Origin: Adlercreutzia faecimuris | Lineage (GTDB): Bacteria; Actinomycetota; Coriobacteriia; Coriobacteriales; Eggerthellaceae | Reading direction: 5' to 3' | Assembly (NCBI RefSeq): GCF_022669055.1 | Contig: NZ_JAJMLW010000003.1 | Location: 372,001-436,000, forward strand | Length of the DNA stretch: 64,000 bases | Part shown: positions 36,949-45,545 of the stretch, one piece after another | Layout of the letters: every line of letters starts with the position of its first letter | How positions within the stretch are numbered: the first letter of the stretch is position 1 | The notes under the pieces: generated by a model | The model's database searches: none | The model's input: the letters and a program-made list of their open reading frames with translations, nothing else | What the model was told of the DNA's origin: nothing | Translations under genes and position numbers: made by a program

Positions 36949-38316
36949 ATGATTGACTACACACGCATGGTCGCCGAGCATCTGGCAACCACCACCTACG
37001 AGGACCTGCCGCCCGAGGCCGTCGAGTTCGCCAAGAAGAGCATCCTCGACACCCTGGGCATCATGTTCCCGGCCACGACCCTCGCCCCGACGAGCGACGT
37101 GGTGCACGACCTGGTCATGGACGTCGACGAGGGCCACCGCTGCACGCTCATCGGCTACGGCGAGAAGGCCTCGCTCCTGGAGGCGGCGTTCATGAACGGA
37201 TCGCTGACCCACGCGGTGGACTTCGACGACTCCGCCGGCATCGACCGGCCGCTCGTCCACCCGTCGGGCAGCTGCCTGCCGGCTGCCGTCACGTTGGCGG
37301 AGTTTCTGGGGACCACGTCGGGCAAGGACCTCATCCTGGCCATGGCGCTCGCCAACGACCTGGGCATCCGCCTGGCCGACTGCGTCAAGGGCAACATCCT
37401 GTGGGACTACGACTTCTTCCCGATCACCACCATCGGCGTGTTCGAGGCGACGGCGGCGGCCGCGGTGCTTTTGCACCTGGACGCCGACCAGATGACCGAC
37501 GCGCTGGGCCTGGCGGTCAACCGGGTGTCCGGCATCCGCGACACCCTGTTCAACTGCGAGTTCCGGTCGATCCGCGATGCCTTCGGCAACCAGGAGGGCA
37601 TCCGCTGCGCGATGCTGGCCAAGCGGGGCTTCGAGGGCTGCAAGACCGCCATCGAGGACCTGTTCCGCATCATCTACCACGGCAACGTCGACATGGAGCC
37701 GCTCACGCGCGACCTCGGCCGCGTCTACACCGGCTCGACGCTGGTCACCTACAAGATGTGGCCGTCCTGCCAGGGCACCCAGGCCTACGCCGAGGCGGTC
37801 CTGCAGGTGCTCGAGGCCAACCCGCGCATCACGGCCGACGACGTCGAGTCGATCTTGCTCAAGGGGCCCAAGGAGTCCCGCGACCTGTTCTACCCCAAGG
37901 AGGAGAAGGCCCGTCCCAAGACGAGCATCACCTCGAAGGTCTCCATCCCGTTCGTCGTCGCGACGATGCTGCGCAAGCGCAACCTCGTCCTCGCCGACTT
38001 CGAGGCGCAGAACCTGGACGATCCGGCCACCCTCGCCCTCACCGACCGCCTCGAGCTCGAGGTCGACGACACGCACAACGCCAACGCGGCGACGGCGATC
38101 GTCACCCTGCGCGACGGCACGGTGATCGAGAACCGGGCCGACTACGTCCGCGGGGCCGTGTGCGCCCCGCTCTCCCTCGACCAGCTCATCACCAAGTTCA
38201 AGGGCAACGCCGCCCTGGCGCGGCACCCCATCGCCGACATCGACGGTTTGGCGGACGCGCTCTTGCACCTGGAGGATGTGGCGGACATGGGGGAGATCAT
38301 GTCCTATCTCAACTAG
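36949..38316 (+). CDS. MmgE/PrpD family enzyme 2
   Basis: 455 residues from ATG 36949, behind GAGAGGGGGTG. Family features: VAEHLATTTYEDLPPEAVEF, NGSLTHAVDFDDSAGI, VHPSGSCLPAAVTLAE and the lid domain with YKMWPSCQGTQAYAEAV. Only moderately similar to the enzyme at 34156, so the two probably act on different intermediates. The GPH carrier follows after 13 bases. Confidence 0.88.
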   Translation: MIDYTRMVAEHLATTTYEDLPPEAVEFAKKSILDTLGIMFPATTLAPTSDVVHDLVMDVDEGHRCTLIGYGEKASLLEAAFMNGSLTHAVDFDDSAGIDRPLVHPSGSCLPAAVTLAEFLGTTSGKDLILAMALANDLGIRLADCVKGNILWDYDFFPITTIGVFEATAAAAVLLHLDADQMTDALGLAVNRVSGIRDTLFNCEFRSIRDAFGNQEGIRCAMLAKRGFEGCKTAIEDLFRIIYHGNVDMEPLTRDLGRVYTGSTLVTYKMWPSCQGTQAYAEAVLQVLEANPRITADDVESILLKGPKESRDLFYPKEEKARPKTSITSKVSIPFVVATMLRKRNLVLADFEAQNLDDPATLALTDRLELEVDDTHNANAATAIVTLRDGTVIENRADYVRGAVCAPLSLDQLITKFKGNAALARHPIADIDGLADALLHLEDVADMGEIMSYLN

Positions 38317-38329
38317 CTAAGGGGAAACA

Positions 38330-39907
38330 ATGGCTGAAAACAAGATTTCCGCCCCCGAGTCTTCGGGCGGAGCTGTGGAGAAGCTGAAGAACAACGTGTC
38401 CCAGACCACCGGCTTGCTCTACGGCCTGGGCTTCATGATGTTCTCCGGCTTCAACCAGATGCTCACCTCGTACTGGAACTTCTTCCTGACCAACGCCGTG
38501 GGCCTCGATCCCGCCGTCATGGGCTCCATCACCTCCATCTCGTCCATGGCCGCGTGGGTGTTCGTGTTCATCGCCGCCATGGTGGTGGAGAAGGTGTGGT
38601 TCCGCTGGGGCCAGTACCGCTCCTACCTGCTGATCGCCCCGCCGCTGGCGTTCATCTTCATCCTGGGCGCCTGGACGGACTGGACGTGGCTGCCGGGCAT
38701 CACCACCGGCTCCGGCGCGCAGATCGCCCTCATCGGCGGCTGCTACATCATCGGGCAGTTCTTCATCAACCTGTTCATGATCTCGGGCACCTCGATCATC
38801 AGCGCCGTGTCGCGCACCGAGGCTGACCGCTCGCTCATGTCCACCCGCAAGGCCCAGGGCAACATGGCCATCAAGGTCCTGTTCGCCGCCATCTCGCTGC
38901 CGATGATCATCTTCTTCGCCGGCGGCGACTTCGCCGCGGGCACCCGCCCCGACGTGCCGATCGGCTACACCATCACGGCCTTCATCTGGGGCGTCATCTT
39001 CGTCGCCGCCTTCGTCGGCCTGTTCATGCTGTTCAAGGGCAAGGACCCGACCGAGGAGTACTGCCAGGCCAAGGCCGCTGCCAAGAAGAAGGGCGAGAAG
39101 TTCAAGGAGGTCGAGACCGGCATCACCGACAAGGTGTCCATCGTCGAGTCCCTCAAGTTCTTCTTCACCAACGTCCCGGCGCTGGGCCTGTGGCTCGGCG
39201 AGGTGGCCCGCGCGGTGTGCACCATGGTGCTCAACGGCATGGCCATCTACTTCTGCACCGTCGTCTACAATGACAACACCCTGTACGCCGGCATGCTGAC
39301 CGCCGCCAACATCTGCGGCCTCATCGCCACCTTCGCCGGCGAGGCGTGCGCCAAGACCATCGGCAACCGCTGGACCTACCTCCTGGGCACCGGCATCGCC
39401 GCCGCGGCCATGCTCGCGGGCTTCTTCGTGGCCTCCAGCTACTGGCCCTTCATCATCTGCGTGTGCGCCAGCTTCTTCGGCACCAACATGATGATGGCCG
39501 TCGAGTTCTCCTGCATGTCCAACGCCATCGCGTGGCAGGAGTGGAAGAAGGGCAAGACCTCCAAGGCCTTCATCATGGGCACGATCCAGTGGTGCCCCAA
39601 CATCGGCAAGATCCTGCAGGGCGCGCTCGTGGGCTTCGGCCTGGCCGCCATCGGCTACAGCAAGGAGATCACCGTGGCCCCGCCTGAGATGGTCACCGGC
39701 ATCGCCTTCCTCACCTTCATGGTCCCGGCCATCGTGCTCATCGTCTGCTTCGTCCTGTTCTTCTTCATGCACCGCCTGGACGCCAAGCAGATGGCTGTCA
39801 TCAACGCCGACCTCGACAAGCGCCACAAGGAGGACGAGGCCAAGATCAACGCCTCGCTCAAGGCCGAGATCGAGCTTGACAAGGCCGCCCAGGACACCGA
39901 GGCCTAG
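38330..39907 (+). CDS. GPH-family (MelB-like) cation symporter
   Basis: 525 residues, about twelve helices. Features of the glycoside-pentoside-hexuronide family: an early YGLGFMMFSGFNQMLTSYWN region, the WFRWGQYRSYLL loop and a long central loop (FKGKDPTEEY...KEVETGITDK). A charged tail of about 40 residues ends the protein. Encoded with an MmgE/PrpD enzyme rather than a glycosidase, so it likely carries an acidic or aromatic substrate; the substrate is unknown. Confidence 0.82.
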   Translation: MAENKISAPESSGGAVEKLKNNVSQTTGLLYGLGFMMFSGFNQMLTSYWNFFLTNAVGLDPAVMGSITSISSMAAWVFVFIAAMVVEKVWFRWGQYRSYLLIAPPLAFIFILGAWTDWTWLPGITTGSGAQIALIGGCYIIGQFFINLFMISGTSIISAVSRTEADRSLMSTRKAQGNMAIKVLFAAISLPMIIFFAGGDFAAGTRPDVPIGYTITAFIWGVIFVAAFVGLFMLFKGKDPTEEYCQAKAAAKKKGEKFKEVETGITDKVSIVESLKFFFTNVPALGLWLGEVARAVCTMVLNGMAIYFCTVVYNDNTLYAGMLTAANICGLIATFAGEACAKTIGNRWTYLLGTGIAAAAMLAGFFVASSYWPFIICVCASFFGTNMMMAVEFSCMSNAIAWQEWKKGKTSKAFIMGTIQWCPNIGKILQGALVGFGLAAIGYSKEITVAPPEMVTGIAFLTFMVPAIVLIVCFVLFFFMHRLDAKQMAVINADLDKRHKEDEAKINASLKAEIELDKAAQDTEA

Positions 39908-39936
39908 CGCCCCGGCTCCCGGGAGAGCCTGACGAG

Positions 39937-39962
39937 GGCCCGGCGCCTCGGCGCGCCGGGCC
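39937..39962 (+). terminator. Hairpin after the GPH carrier
   Basis: A perfect 10-base-pair stem: GGCCCGGCGC (39937) and GCGCCGGGCC (39953), loop CTCGGC, 30 bases after the stop. Confidence 0.55.
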
Positions 39963-40098
39963 GCTGCCGGGAGGGCGCGGCTCCTGTCCGCGCCGCCTCT
40001 CCCGGCCCCCGCCGCCGGGTCGGGGCGCCCCCGCCGCGGGGCCGCGCCCCGACCCGCCCGGCCGCCCGTTCGAGCCAGCTGCCAAGGGAGGCCCCCAG

Positions 40099-40557
40099 AT
40101 GCTGAACACCCTGATCTTCGTCGCCTCGGTGCTCGTGCTGTTCGCCGGCTGCGCCGTGCTCATCGTCGACGTGCTCATCTCGCTGTCGACCGACCGCTGC
40201 CGCGTGCCGGTCCCGGCGGAGTACGTGGCCAAGCCCGCGGGCGACCCGACCGAGGTCAACCGGGCGAGCGGCCCGTTCGTGCTGGCGGTGCCCGAGTTCA
40301 CCTACACCTTCGAGGGCCGGCGCTACCGGGGCAAGAGCGCCAACGTGTTCTTCCACCTCTACCTGCGGCCGGGCCGGCTCGCCGTGCCCTTCGTGGCCGG
40401 CAAGACCTACGAGGTGTTCGTCAACCCCGTCAAGCCCACCGTGTTCATCACCGCCGGCGAGCAGCGCGTCACCTTCCTGCGGCTGGTGGGCATCGCCATC
40501 GTGGTCGTCGGGCTGCTTCTGGTCTACAACGCCATGCACCTGCCCGCCCTGTCCTAG
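40099..40557 (+). CDS. Small membrane protein, DUF3592-like
   Basis: 152 residues; AAGGGAGG precedes the start. One hydrophobic helix at each end (about 5-28 and 128-147) encloses a beta-rich domain with YTFEGRRYRGKSAN and YEVFVNPVKP, the DUF3592 layout. Function unknown. Lies between two catabolic operons. Confidence 0.75.
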   Translation: MLNTLIFVASVLVLFAGCAVLIVDVLISLSTDRCRVPVPAEYVAKPAGDPTEVNRASGPFVLAVPEFTYTFEGRRYRGKSANVFFHLYLRPGRLAVPFVAGKTYEVFVNPVKPTVFITAGEQRVTFLRLVGIAIVVVGLLLVYNAMHLPALS

Positions 40558-40999
40558 GGCGCGCGCCGCCACGCCGCCCTGCGCGTCGGGGGAGGGGGAC
40601 CTGCCCGCCGGCGCCGTCTTGCAGCCGGGCCGGGCCTGCTGATGGCAGCTATTCCCATCAGGCATAGCTGCCATCAGCACCTTAGGCGTGACCTGGGGAA
40701 ACGATACCTCCGGAACGTGCTGTATCGCTATTTCAGCTATTCCGGGGCCCCTTGTTATAGTCCTTGCGGCGACGGGGGAGGAAAGGGGTTCCTCCCAGCA
40801 TCCGCCGCTCGCAGAGCTCCTTTTCACCAGCAGTCTCCCGGGCCCGAGGCGGCCCGCGAAGCGGTGTTCCAAAAGCGCGAGAGAGGGGGTGATTTTGCGT
40901 GAGCCCGCCTGGGGCGGCCCCGCATGGGGCGCGAGCCCGCGGCGGCATCGCGAAATCCACGTACAACGCGTAAAGAGAAGAGAAAGAGGAGGTTACTTC
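40558..40999. promoter_or_regulatory. Control region of molybdoenzyme 2 operon with partial element G
   Basis: Hairpin arms CTGATGGCAGCTAT (40639-40652) and ATAGCTGCCATCAG (40664-40677) are followed by GACCTGGGGAAACG (40690-40703). A third, imperfect arm copy (CAGCTATTCC) lies at 40734. This looks like a shortened member of the palindromic element family. TATAGT (40756-40761) is a possible -10 box, the same hexamer as before molybdoenzyme 1. No gene is seen. Confidence 0.55.
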
Positions 41000-43510
41000 A
41001 TGGCTACATTCATCAAGGAGGACGCTAAGCCGCGTGTGACGTTCCTGGACGACGGCACCGAGGTCTACCGCACGTCCCCGTGGTCCCCTCCGGGGTGCCA
41101 TGGCGTGGGCTGCGGCATCCGCGCCTTCGTCAAGGACGGCAAGATCACCAAGGTCGAGGGCGACCCCGATGACGTCATCACCCAGGGCCGCCTGTGCGTG
41201 CGCTGCCTGCGCGTGCTCGACCTGCAGTACCATCCCGACCGCATCGTGCACCCGATGTACCGCGACCCCGCCGACCGCGGCAAGGCCGACGCCTGGAAGG
41301 TCGTCACCTGGGACTGGGCCTACGACAAGATCGAGGAGAAGATCGCCGAGGTCAAGGAGAAGTACGGCCCCAACGCGCTGACCGTCCTCACCGGCACCGG
41401 CCGCGAGGCTGGCCGCTACATGACCAACACCTCCGCCCGCATCTGCGTGACCACCAACCAGTGCTACACCCAGACCGGCTTCTCGTGCATGGCCCCGCGT
41501 GACACCGTGTGCTCCATGATCGGCGGCGCCGGCTACATCGAGTACGACTTCGCCAACGGCCTGCCGGGCCGCTACGACGACCCCGAGTGGGTGCAGCCCA
41601 AGTACCTGCTCAACTGGGGCCGCGACTCCCTGCGCTCCAACCCCGACGGCACCTGGGGCCACTCCATCATCGAGCTGCTCAAGCGCGGCACCAAGCTCAT
41701 CAACGTGGACCCGCGCGTCAACTGGCTGTCCACCCGCGCGCTCTACCACATGCAGCTGCGCCCCAACACCGACACCGCGCTCGCCTTCGGCCTGCTCAAC
41801 GTCATCATCAACGAGGACCTCTACGACCATGACTTCGTCGAGAAGTGGTGCTACGGCTTCGACGAGTTCAAGGAGCGCGTCAACGAGTACTCCGTCGAGT
41901 GGGCCGCCAAGGTCACCGAGGTGCCCGAGCAGATGATCCGCGACGTCGCCCACTGCCTGTCCGAGAAGCCCTGGGGCCTCAACATGGGCCTGGCCAACGA
42001 CCAGAACCCCAACGGCGTGCAGTCCGTGCACTGCCTCTACGCCCTGGCCGCCATCACCGGCAACCTGGACATCCCCGGCGGCACCAACATCGGCTGGAAC
42101 ATCACGCTCGACTTCGGCGGCAACAAGTACGACGGCAACGGCGAGGACTCCTCGGCTAACCAGAAGAAGGAGGTCATCCCCCCGAACCCGGTGACCCAGG
42201 AGCAGCGCGACACCACCATCGGCCTGTCGCAGTACAAGATCTACCAGCTGCTGCTCGGCAAGGCCGTCCCGGACGTCATCATCGACACGCTCGAGACCGA
42301 CGAGCCCTACCCGATCCGCTTCTGCTGGATCCTGCACACCAACCCGGTGTCCCCGACCAACACCGCCGCGCCGCAGCGCTGGCATGCCGCCCTCAAGCGC
42401 ATGGACTTCGTGGTGGCCCAGGACATCTTCATGAACCCGACCATCGCCTCGTGCTGCGATCTGTTCCTGCCCCTGGCGACCTGGCTCGAGCATGACGGCT
42501 ACATCACCCAGCTCATGGGCGAGCATCCCGGCCCGGTCAAGGGCATGGTGAAGGTCATCGAGCCCGTCGGCGAGGCCAAGAGCGAGTTCCAGATCATCCA
42601 CGACCTGGCCCAGCGCCCCGCGTTCCACGACAACTTCTACATCGACGGCGAGTCCAAGGTGTCCTCCATCGAGAACTACATCACCCAGGACCTCACCAAG
42701 GTGGTCGGCTTCGGCCATGACTGGGAGTACCTCAAGGAGCACGTGCAGGTGTCCCGCAAGACCGAGTACCTCAAGTACGAGCGCGGCATGCTGCGCGCCG
42801 ACGGCCAGCCCGGCTTCAACACCACCACCGGCAAGGTGGAGCTGATGAGCCTCATGTTCGCCGCCTGCGACGGCGACCCGCTGCCCTACTACGAGGAGCC
42901 CGTGTTCAGCCCCTACTGGGAGGACGTGACGGCGGACGACCCGCTGCACGACTCCGAGGCGAGCCGCTTCATGCGCTCCTACACCGCCGAGCACCCGGAT
43001 TGGAAGAAGGACTTCCCGATCATCCTCACCACCGGCGCGCGCAACTGGGCCTCGTTCCACTCCGAGCATCGCCAGTCCAAGATGCTGCGCGAGATCAAGG
43101 AGTACCCGTACGTGCAGATGAACCCCGAGCTGGCCGAGCAGATCGGCGTCATCGACGGCGACTGGGTGCGCATCGAGAACCCGTGGGGCCACTGCTACGA
43201 GAAGGCGAAGGTCACCCCCATCGTCAAGCCCAACGTGGTCATGGCCGACCACGGCTGGTGGTACCCCGAGGAGGACATGAACGAGCCGAGCATCGGCGGC
43301 GTGTGGGCCTCCAACATCAACACGCTGGTTCCCAATGACGTCATCGGCCACTACGGCTTCGGCGCCCCGATGAAGGCCCTGTGCTGCCGCATCGTCAAGG
43401 CCGACAAGCCGCCTCTGAAGGAGGTCGCGCCGCAGAACCTCAAGAGCCAGCAGAACTACCCCGGTTCCATCAAGAACGATCCTTTCCTCAAGGATCTCGT
43501 GGTCGAGTAA
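41000..43510 (+). CDS. Molybdopterin (bis-MGD) oxidoreductase 2, cytoplasmic
   Basis: 836 residues from ATG 41000, behind AGAGGAGG. No signal peptide. Same branch as molybdoenzyme 1 (SPPGCHGVGCGIRAF...GRLCVRC, HPDRIVHPMYRDP, LTGTGREAGRY, INVDPRVNWLSTRALY, TTGARNWASFHSEHRQSK, ADHGWWYPEED). The Fe-S ligand pattern is altered: C33-x4-C38-x27-C66, with Ser26 where the first cysteine would stand. GFSCMAPRDTVC may provide the Mo-ligating cysteine. It follows an independent promoter and its own Fe-S, zinc-ribbon and MFS genes. Substrate unknown. Confidence 0.85.
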   Translation: MATFIKEDAKPRVTFLDDGTEVYRTSPWSPPGCHGVGCGIRAFVKDGKITKVEGDPDDVITQGRLCVRCLRVLDLQYHPDRIVHPMYRDPADRGKADAWKVVTWDWAYDKIEEKIAEVKEKYGPNALTVLTGTGREAGRYMTNTSARICVTTNQCYTQTGFSCMAPRDTVCSMIGGAGYIEYDFANGLPGRYDDPEWVQPKYLLNWGRDSLRSNPDGTWGHSIIELLKRGTKLINVDPRVNWLSTRALYHMQLRPNTDTALAFGLLNVIINEDLYDHDFVEKWCYGFDEFKERVNEYSVEWAAKVTEVPEQMIRDVAHCLSEKPWGLNMGLANDQNPNGVQSVHCLYALAAITGNLDIPGGTNIGWNITLDFGGNKYDGNGEDSSANQKKEVIPPNPVTQEQRDTTIGLSQYKIYQLLLGKAVPDVIIDTLETDEPYPIRFCWILHTNPVSPTNTAAPQRWHAALKRMDFVVAQDIFMNPTIASCCDLFLPLATWLEHDGYITQLMGEHPGPVKGMVKVIEPVGEAKSEFQIIHDLAQRPAFHDNFYIDGESKVSSIENYITQDLTKVVGFGHDWEYLKEHVQVSRKTEYLKYERGMLRADGQPGFNTTTGKVELMSLMFAACDGDPLPYYEEPVFSPYWEDVTADDPLHDSEASRFMRSYTAEHPDWKKDFPIILTTGARNWASFHSEHRQSKMLREIKEYPYVQMNPELAEQIGVIDGDWVRIENPWGHCYEKAKVTPIVKPNVVMADHGWWYPEEDMNEPSIGGVWASNINTLVPNDVIGHYGFGAPMKALCCRIVKADKPPLKEVAPQNLKSQQNYPGSIKNDPFLKDLVVE

Positions 43511-43523
43511 GGAGGAGACGTCA

Positions 43524-43865
43524 ATGACTCAGAAATACGGTCTGCTGATCGACAACTACTGGTGCACCGGCTGCCATAGCTGCGAGATCGCGTGCAAGAA
43601 CGAGCACGACTACCCCATCGGCCAGTTCGGCATCAAGATGCTGGTCAACGGCCCCTGGGAGCTGATGGAGGAGGGGAAGTGGGAGCACACCTACTACCCC
43701 GTGATCACCACCTACTGCGACCTGTGCGCCGACCGCGTGGCCGCCGGCGAGCAGCCCACCTGCGTGCTGCACTGCCTGGCCAGCGCCATCGAGTACGGCC
43801 CGATCGACGAGCTCGCCGCCAAGATGGCCGAGCGTGACCGCCGCACCAGCCTGCTCATCCCGTAG
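43524..43865 (+). CDS. 4Fe-4S electron-transfer subunit of molybdoenzyme 2
   Basis: 113 residues; AAGGAGGAG precedes the start. Motifs CTGCHSCEIAC and CDLCADRV...TCVLHC give two clusters. Close homologue of the protein at 31569 (shared GLLID, GIK, GPWELMEEGKWE-like segment), so both molybdoenzymes use the same minimal partner. Confidence 0.87.
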   Translation: MTQKYGLLIDNYWCTGCHSCEIACKNEHDYPIGQFGIKMLVNGPWELMEEGKWEHTYYPVITTYCDLCADRVAAGEQPTCVLHCLASAIEYGPIDELAAKMAERDRRTSLLIP

Positions 43866-43877
43866 GAAGACCGGCGA

Positions 43878-43905
43878 GGCCCGCGGGCGCCCCTGCCCGC
43901 GGGCC
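43878..43905 (+). terminator. Hairpin between Fe-S and zinc-ribbon genes
   Basis: An 11-base-pair perfect stem, GGCCCGCGGGC and GCCCGCGGGCC, loop GCCCCT. It holds the same relative position (after the enzyme genes, before the zinc ribbon) as the hairpin at 32502. Confidence 0.5.
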
Positions 43906-43935
43906 CTCCGCCCCCGCTAGCGAAAGAAGGACCCC

Positions 43936-44247
43936 ATGTGCTTTAGACCTGCCGCCGCCTCCACGCCCAAGACGTGCCCCGAGTGCGGAATGATCAACCC
44001 CGCCGTCGCCGACAAGTGCGTCAAGTGCGGCGCCGAGCTGCCCGAGGACCGCGTGAAGTGCCCGCACTGCGGCGAGATGAACATCGCCGGGGCCACCGTG
44101 TGCTCCGAGTGCGGGTCCGACATCGCCGGCGCCGAGGGCAACGTGGCCGCCCCGGCCGCTCCCGGCGCCCCGGCCCCGGCCGTCCCCGGCGCCCCCAAGG
44201 CGCCTGGCGCCCCGGCCGCTCCCGCGGCCCCGCCGAAGGCCGAGTAG
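43936..44247 (+). CDS. Double zinc-ribbon protein (MCFRP type)
   Basis: 103 residues; GAAAGAAGG precedes the start. MCFRP start, then two zinc ribbons (CPECG...CVKCG and CPHCG...CSECG) and a Pro/Ala tail. Twice the ribbon count of the protein at 32546. Found directly after the Fe-S subunit of molybdoenzyme 2. Role unknown. Confidence 0.75.
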   Translation: MCFRPAAASTPKTCPECGMINPAVADKCVKCGAELPEDRVKCPHCGEMNIAGATVCSECGSDIAGAEGNVAAPAAPGAPAPAVPGAPKAPGAPAAPAAPPKAE

Positions 44248-44266
44248 CGCAGACGACCTGATGTGA

Positions 44267-44289
44267 GCGGGCGCCCCAGCGGCGCCCGC
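44267..44289 (+). terminator. Hairpin before MFS transporter 2
   Basis: GCGGGCGCC and GGCGCCCGC form a perfect 9-base-pair stem with a 5-base loop, 20 bases after the zinc-ribbon stop. Confidence 0.45.
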
Positions 44290-44311
44290 GCGTTCGATGA
44301 GGGGCTTGACC

Positions 44312-45520
44312 ATGAAGGCCGAGAGGCTCTGGAACATACGGTTCGTCCAGCTGGTGCTCATCGAGGCCCTCTTCCAGTTCGGGGCCTACATGACCAACCC
44401 CGTCGTTTCGGGCTACGCGGTGGCCCTGGGCGCCACCATCGCCGTGGGCGGCGTCCTGGCCGGGCTCTCGGCGTCGATGGCGCTCGTCGCCCGCCCGCTC
44501 ACCGGCTGGCTCGCCGACCGCCTGGCCAAGAAGTCGTTTCTGCTCATCGCCGCGGCGCTGTTCTGCGCGAGCGCCTTCGGCTGCGCGCTGTCCTCCTCGG
44601 TGGCCGTCATCGGCCTGTTCCGCGTGATGGCGGGCATCGCCTTCGCGTTCCGCTCGGCCGCCGTCATCGCGCTCGTGTCGCTGTCGGTGCCCGCCGAGCG
44701 GCTCGGCCAGGCCGTGGGCTGGACGGGCATCGCCCAGACGGTGTCGTGCGCCTTGGGCCCCGCCGCCGGCGCGCTCGTCATCGGCGCGGCCGGCTACCCG
44801 GCGAGCTTCGCCGCCGCCGGCGTGCTGTTCGTCATCGGGTTCGCCGTGAGCCTGTCCTTCCGCGAGCCGGCCGGCGCCGCCCCGGCCCCGCGCCCCGCCA
44901 AGCCGGCCGCGCCCCGCGCCGCCGCGCCCGGCCGCCCCGCCTCAGGGCCCCGCGCGTGGCTCGAGCGCTTCATCTACCTGCCCAACGTGCCCGTCGCCGT
45001 TATGGCCGGGCTCTCCATCGTTCCCCACGGCGTAGCCGTTACCCTGCTCCTCACGGCAGGCGAGCTGCGCGGCATCGCGGGCGTGTCGGCGTACTACGCC
45101 GTCTACGCCATCGCCGCCCTCGTGTCCAAGCCCACGGCCGGCCGCCTGACCGACCGCTGGGGGACGCGCCGGGTGGTGGCGCCGGCCCTCGTCGTGGAGC
45201 TGGCCGCCACGGTGCTGCTGGCCGGCATGGCGTCGCTTCCGCTGGTGCTGCTGGCGGCGGCGTGCATGGGGGTCGGCCAGGGATCGGCCTACGCGGCCAT
45301 CCAGGCCCAGGCGGTGCGCGACGTTCCCGCGCACGAGCTGGGCCGCGCGTCCAACACGTTCTACATCGGCACGGACATCGGCATGGGGTTCGGCCCCATG
45401 GCCGCGGGCGCCGTGCTCCAGTCCTGGGGGGTGGGTGCCATGTTCCTCGCCTGCGGCGGCCTCGTGCTGCTGGCGCTGGGCATCCTCGCTGCCCTCCGCC
45501 CGCCGAATCCGACAACCTAA
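44312..45520 (+). CDS. MFS transporter 2
   Basis: 402 residues from ATG 44312, preceded by GAGGGG; ATG 44297 would add five residues. Twelve helices with motif-A-like GWLADRLAKKSFLL and a Pro/Ala central loop. Paralogue of the carrier at 35515 (ERLW, FQFGAYMTN, NTFYIGTDIG). Each paralogue follows one enzyme set, which suggests duplication of a whole catabolic module. Confidence 0.87.
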   Translation: MKAERLWNIRFVQLVLIEALFQFGAYMTNPVVSGYAVALGATIAVGGVLAGLSASMALVARPLTGWLADRLAKKSFLLIAAALFCASAFGCALSSSVAVIGLFRVMAGIAFAFRSAAVIALVSLSVPAERLGQAVGWTGIAQTVSCALGPAAGALVIGAAGYPASFAAAGVLFVIGFAVSLSFREPAGAAPAPRPAKPAAPRAAAPGRPASGPRAWLERFIYLPNVPVAVMAGLSIVPHGVAVTLLLTAGELRGIAGVSAYYAVYAIAALVSKPTAGRLTDRWGTRRVVAPALVVELAATVLLAGMASLPLVLLAAACMGVGQGSAYAAIQAQAVRDVPAHELGRASNTFYIGTDIGMGFGPMAAGAVLQSWGVGAMFLACGGLVLLALGILAALRPPNPTT

Positions 45521-45545
45521 GGGTTAAGCAGCAAGGGGGATATCA

